Assembly: GCA_035388825.1 (NCBI GenBank)
Contig: DAOOQQ010000009.1
Span: 1-64,000, forward strand
Source: MWAR01 sp035388825
Lineage (GTDB): Bacteria > Muiribacteriota > Ozemobacteria > Ozemobacterales > Ozemobacteraceae
DNA length: 64,000 bases
Reading direction: 5' to 3'
In this document: positions 62,285-64,000 of the stretch, piece after piece
Numbering within the stretch: position 1 is the stretch's first letter
Layout of the letters: each line of letters opens with the position of its first letter
Translations under genes and position numbers: made by a program
The notes under the pieces: model-generated
What the model saw: the letters and a program-made list of their open reading frames with translations, nothing else
Database searches by the model: none
What the model was told of the DNA's origin: nothing

Positions 62285-63037
62285 ATGCGCGCGAAGAGAA
62301 CGCTCGTCCGGCTTCTGCTCGTGGCCGCCGCCGCGCTGTGTGCGGCTTTCGCCACTCCGGTCCACGCCGATCTGACGCTGCAGGGGCCGTCCGGCTACAT
62401 CCAGGCGCCTTCGGGAACGACGATCCGGCAGGGCGGCGTCGAGCTGGCCGCCCACACACGCATGTACCGGATTCCCGGCACCGACCGAGAGCGTGCCCTG
62501 ACGAACCTCGCGTTCGGCTTTTCGCCGCTGCGGGATGTCGAGATCGGCGTCCAGAAAGCGGTCGACACCCGCAACGAGGCGGGCGATGCAGACCCGGACG
62601 CGACGGTGAATTTCAAGTTCCGGCTGCCTGCGATGGGCTCGGGCGAGTTCTCCGAGGCTGCCGTGGGCATGGTGCTGGACACGAATCCGAACAATTATCA
62701 CACGATGTATCTGACCTTCGGAGGTTTCGGCCTCGGCTGGAACTTCGGCGGGAACCCGGGGTCGGGCATCGCGAATTATGGCTCGTATGACCGCGGGAAA
62801 CGCGAACCGAAGTCGCTCTGCCTGCTGGCGGGAACGGATTATCCGCCGATGAAGCCCGGGGAACGAGGGTATCGCGGCCATTTCCTGGCCGATTACAACG
62901 GCGACGTGTTCTCGCTCGGCTGGCGGTACAAGTCCCATCGGGGCTTCTGGGCGGATCTCGCCGTCCAGACCAAGAGCTCCTACGACGATTTCTACGACTG
63001 GAAACCTGTCATCATCGGTCTCGGCGCCATTTTCTGA
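62285..63037 (+). CDS. Outer-membrane beta-barrel protein (YjbH-like)
   Basis: The 250-residue product has a signal peptide (about 5-28, ending PVHAD), then GPSGYIQAPSGTTIRQGGVEL and alternating Gly/aromatic beta strands ending in IIGLGAIF. The terminal Phe and the strand pattern fit an outer-membrane barrel. The start LQGPSGYIQAPSG resembles the YjbH/GNA1162-adjacent exopolysaccharide barrels, which is a weak clue to function. GAGGG lies just before ATG 62285. Confidence 0.7.
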   Translation: MRAKRTLVRLLLVAAAALCAAFATPVHADLTLQGPSGYIQAPSGTTIRQGGVELAAHTRMYRIPGTDRERALTNLAFGFSPLRDVEIGVQKAVDTRNEAGDADPDATVNFKFRLPAMGSGEFSEAAVGMVLDTNPNNYHTMYLTFGGFGLGWNFGGNPGSGIANYGSYDRGKREPKSLCLLAGTDYPPMKPGERGYRGHFLADYNGDVFSLGWRYKSHRGFWADLAVQTKSSYDDFYDWKPVIIGLGAIF

Positions 63038-63113
63038 GGGCCCCGCCGCCGCCGATTCCCTGATTCCCGGAGCGTGCTATACTGCCGCCACCTGAGAATG
63101 TGGAGGGGGCGTG

Positions 63114-64000
63114 ATGCGGCTCGTTACGGCGTCTGAAATGCGGGAAATCGACCGGCATGCGATCGAGAACATCGGCATTCCCAGCCTGGTGCTGATGGAA
63201 AATGCCGGTCTCAAGGTGCTGTTCACCCTGGAAAAGGTCCTATCCGGGCTGAAGGGAAAGCGGTTCACCGTCGTCTGCGGCCGCGGCAACAACGGCGGTG
63301 ACGGGCTGGTCGTCGCGCGGCACCTGGTCAATGCGGGCGTGCCGGTCGAGGTGTTTCTCGTCGCTCGCCCCGACGAAGTTTCCCGCGATGCCGCAATCAA
63401 TCTCGCGATCCTGATGTCGTCGGGCACCCAGCCCGTCGTGATGGCCGATGTCGAGGATCTCGACCGGCTGCGCGTGGCGCTGAGCTTTTCCGACGTGGTC
63501 GTCGACGCCCTCTACGGGACGGGCTTCAACGGACGGATCGACGGGTACCAGCGCGAAGTGGTCCGGATCATCAACGACAGCCGTGTCTGGTGCGTGTCGA
63601 TCGACGTTCCGTCGGGCCTCGACGGGACGACGGGGCGTGTTTCCGACCCGGCGGTGCGGGCGGGCGCCACGATCACGCTGGGTGCGCCGAAGCTCGGGAT
63701 GTTCCTGTATCCCGGCCGGGACTACGTCGGGGAGGTTTGGGTGGCCGACATCGGCATCCCCCAGGTTTCGTTCGATGCGGCGCCCACCGGCCACCGGCTG
63801 ATCACGGCGAACCTGGCCTCGGCGCTTCTGCCGGTGCGCCGCGAGTCGGCTCACAAGAACACGTTCGGCCACCTGCTCGTCCTGGGCGGGTCGGCGGCTT
63901 ACCAGGGTGCCGGGGTGCTTGCCGCGCACGGGGGGCTTCGTTCGGGTGCCGGCCTGGTCACGCTTGGTCTCCCGTCGGGAATCGCCCGTCAGGTCACCTG
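63114..64000 (+). CDS. nnr: Bifunctional NAD(P)H-hydrate epimerase/dehydratase (3' end outside window)
   Basis: The frame stays open from ATG 63114 to the window edge (295 codons seen). The N-terminal YjeF epimerase domain has SEMREIDRHAIENIGIPSLV, VVCGRGNNGGDGLVVARHL, VVDALYGTGFNGRIDG and SIDVPSGLDGTTG. The dehydratase domain begins at HKNTFGHLLVLGGSAAYQGA. Together they repair hydrated NAD(P)H. GGAGGGGG lies before the ATG, and TATACT at 63078-63083 could be a -10 element. Confidence 0.93.
   Translation, partial: MRLVTASEMREIDRHAIENIGIPSLVLMENAGLKVLFTLEKVLSGLKGKRFTVVCGRGNNGGDGLVVARHLVNAGVPVEVFLVARPDEVSRDAAINLAILMSSGTQPVVMADVEDLDRLRVALSFSDVVVDALYGTGFNGRIDGYQREVVRIINDSRVWCVSIDVPSGLDGTTGRVSDPAVRAGATITLGAPKLGMFLYPGRDYVGEVWVADIGIPQVSFDAAPTGHRLITANLASALLPVRRESAHKNTFGHLLVLGGSAAYQGAGVLAAHGGLRSGAGLVTLGLPSGIARQVT

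Overview
The window comes from a GC-rich Gram-negative bacterium with two membranes. The evidence is lipoproteins with lipoboxes, TolC and HlyD-type export parts, outer-membrane barrels ending in an aromatic residue, and an ordinary division and cell-wall cluster. No rRNA, tRNA, insertion sequence or CRISPR array is visible, so the phylum cannot be fixed. The mix of zinc-ribbon proteins, multi-domain adenylate cyclases, B12-type radical SAM enzymes and a giant repeat lipoprotein suggests an uncultured lineage, perhaps Riflebacteria-like; that is a guess.

Layout. 0.1-5.3 kb: two secreted proteins (one with a YfaP-like domain), a methyltransferase and an SH3/TPR protein, with a long inverted repeat between the convergent pair. 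5.4-17.9 kb: one gene for a lipoprotein of about 4150 residues, with about 32 tandem Ig/Fn3-like repeats and an AT-richer RCC1-like C-terminus. 18-25.8 kb: a LysM/barrel protein, a secreted zinc-ribbon protein, a polytopic membrane protein, a secreted GH13 enzyme, a type II asparaginase and an ankyrin protein. 25.9-34.2 kb (minus strand): an apparent operon of two membrane adenylate cyclases with complementary active-site defects, a membrane protein with a RiPP-leader-like N-terminus and repeated GIRPD motifs, and a B12-type radical SAM enzyme. 34.2-34.6 kb: nested inverted repeats. 34.6-41.1 kb: a flippase-like protein converging on a MacB-type tripartite export operon with two adaptors. 41.2-45 kb: a DJ-1/PfpI protein, an ICMT-like methyltransferase and larB-larC. 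45.1-52.2 kb: murD-ftsW-murG-ftsQ-ftsA-ftsZ, closed by a strong terminator. 52.3-55.7 kb: a radical SAM protein, a BMP-type binding lipoprotein and murI. 55.7-63 kb: an orphan Leu/Ile/Val-type binding protein coupled to a fusion of a NapH-like membrane polyferredoxin and a PaaK-like acyl-adenylating enzyme, then a zinc-ribbon propeller protein, a small Cys-rich protein and an outer-membrane barrel. The window ends inside nnr.

The most promising material is the complementary cyclase pair and its operon partners, the polyferredoxin/ligase fusion, and the conserved cysteine ladder of the giant protein.
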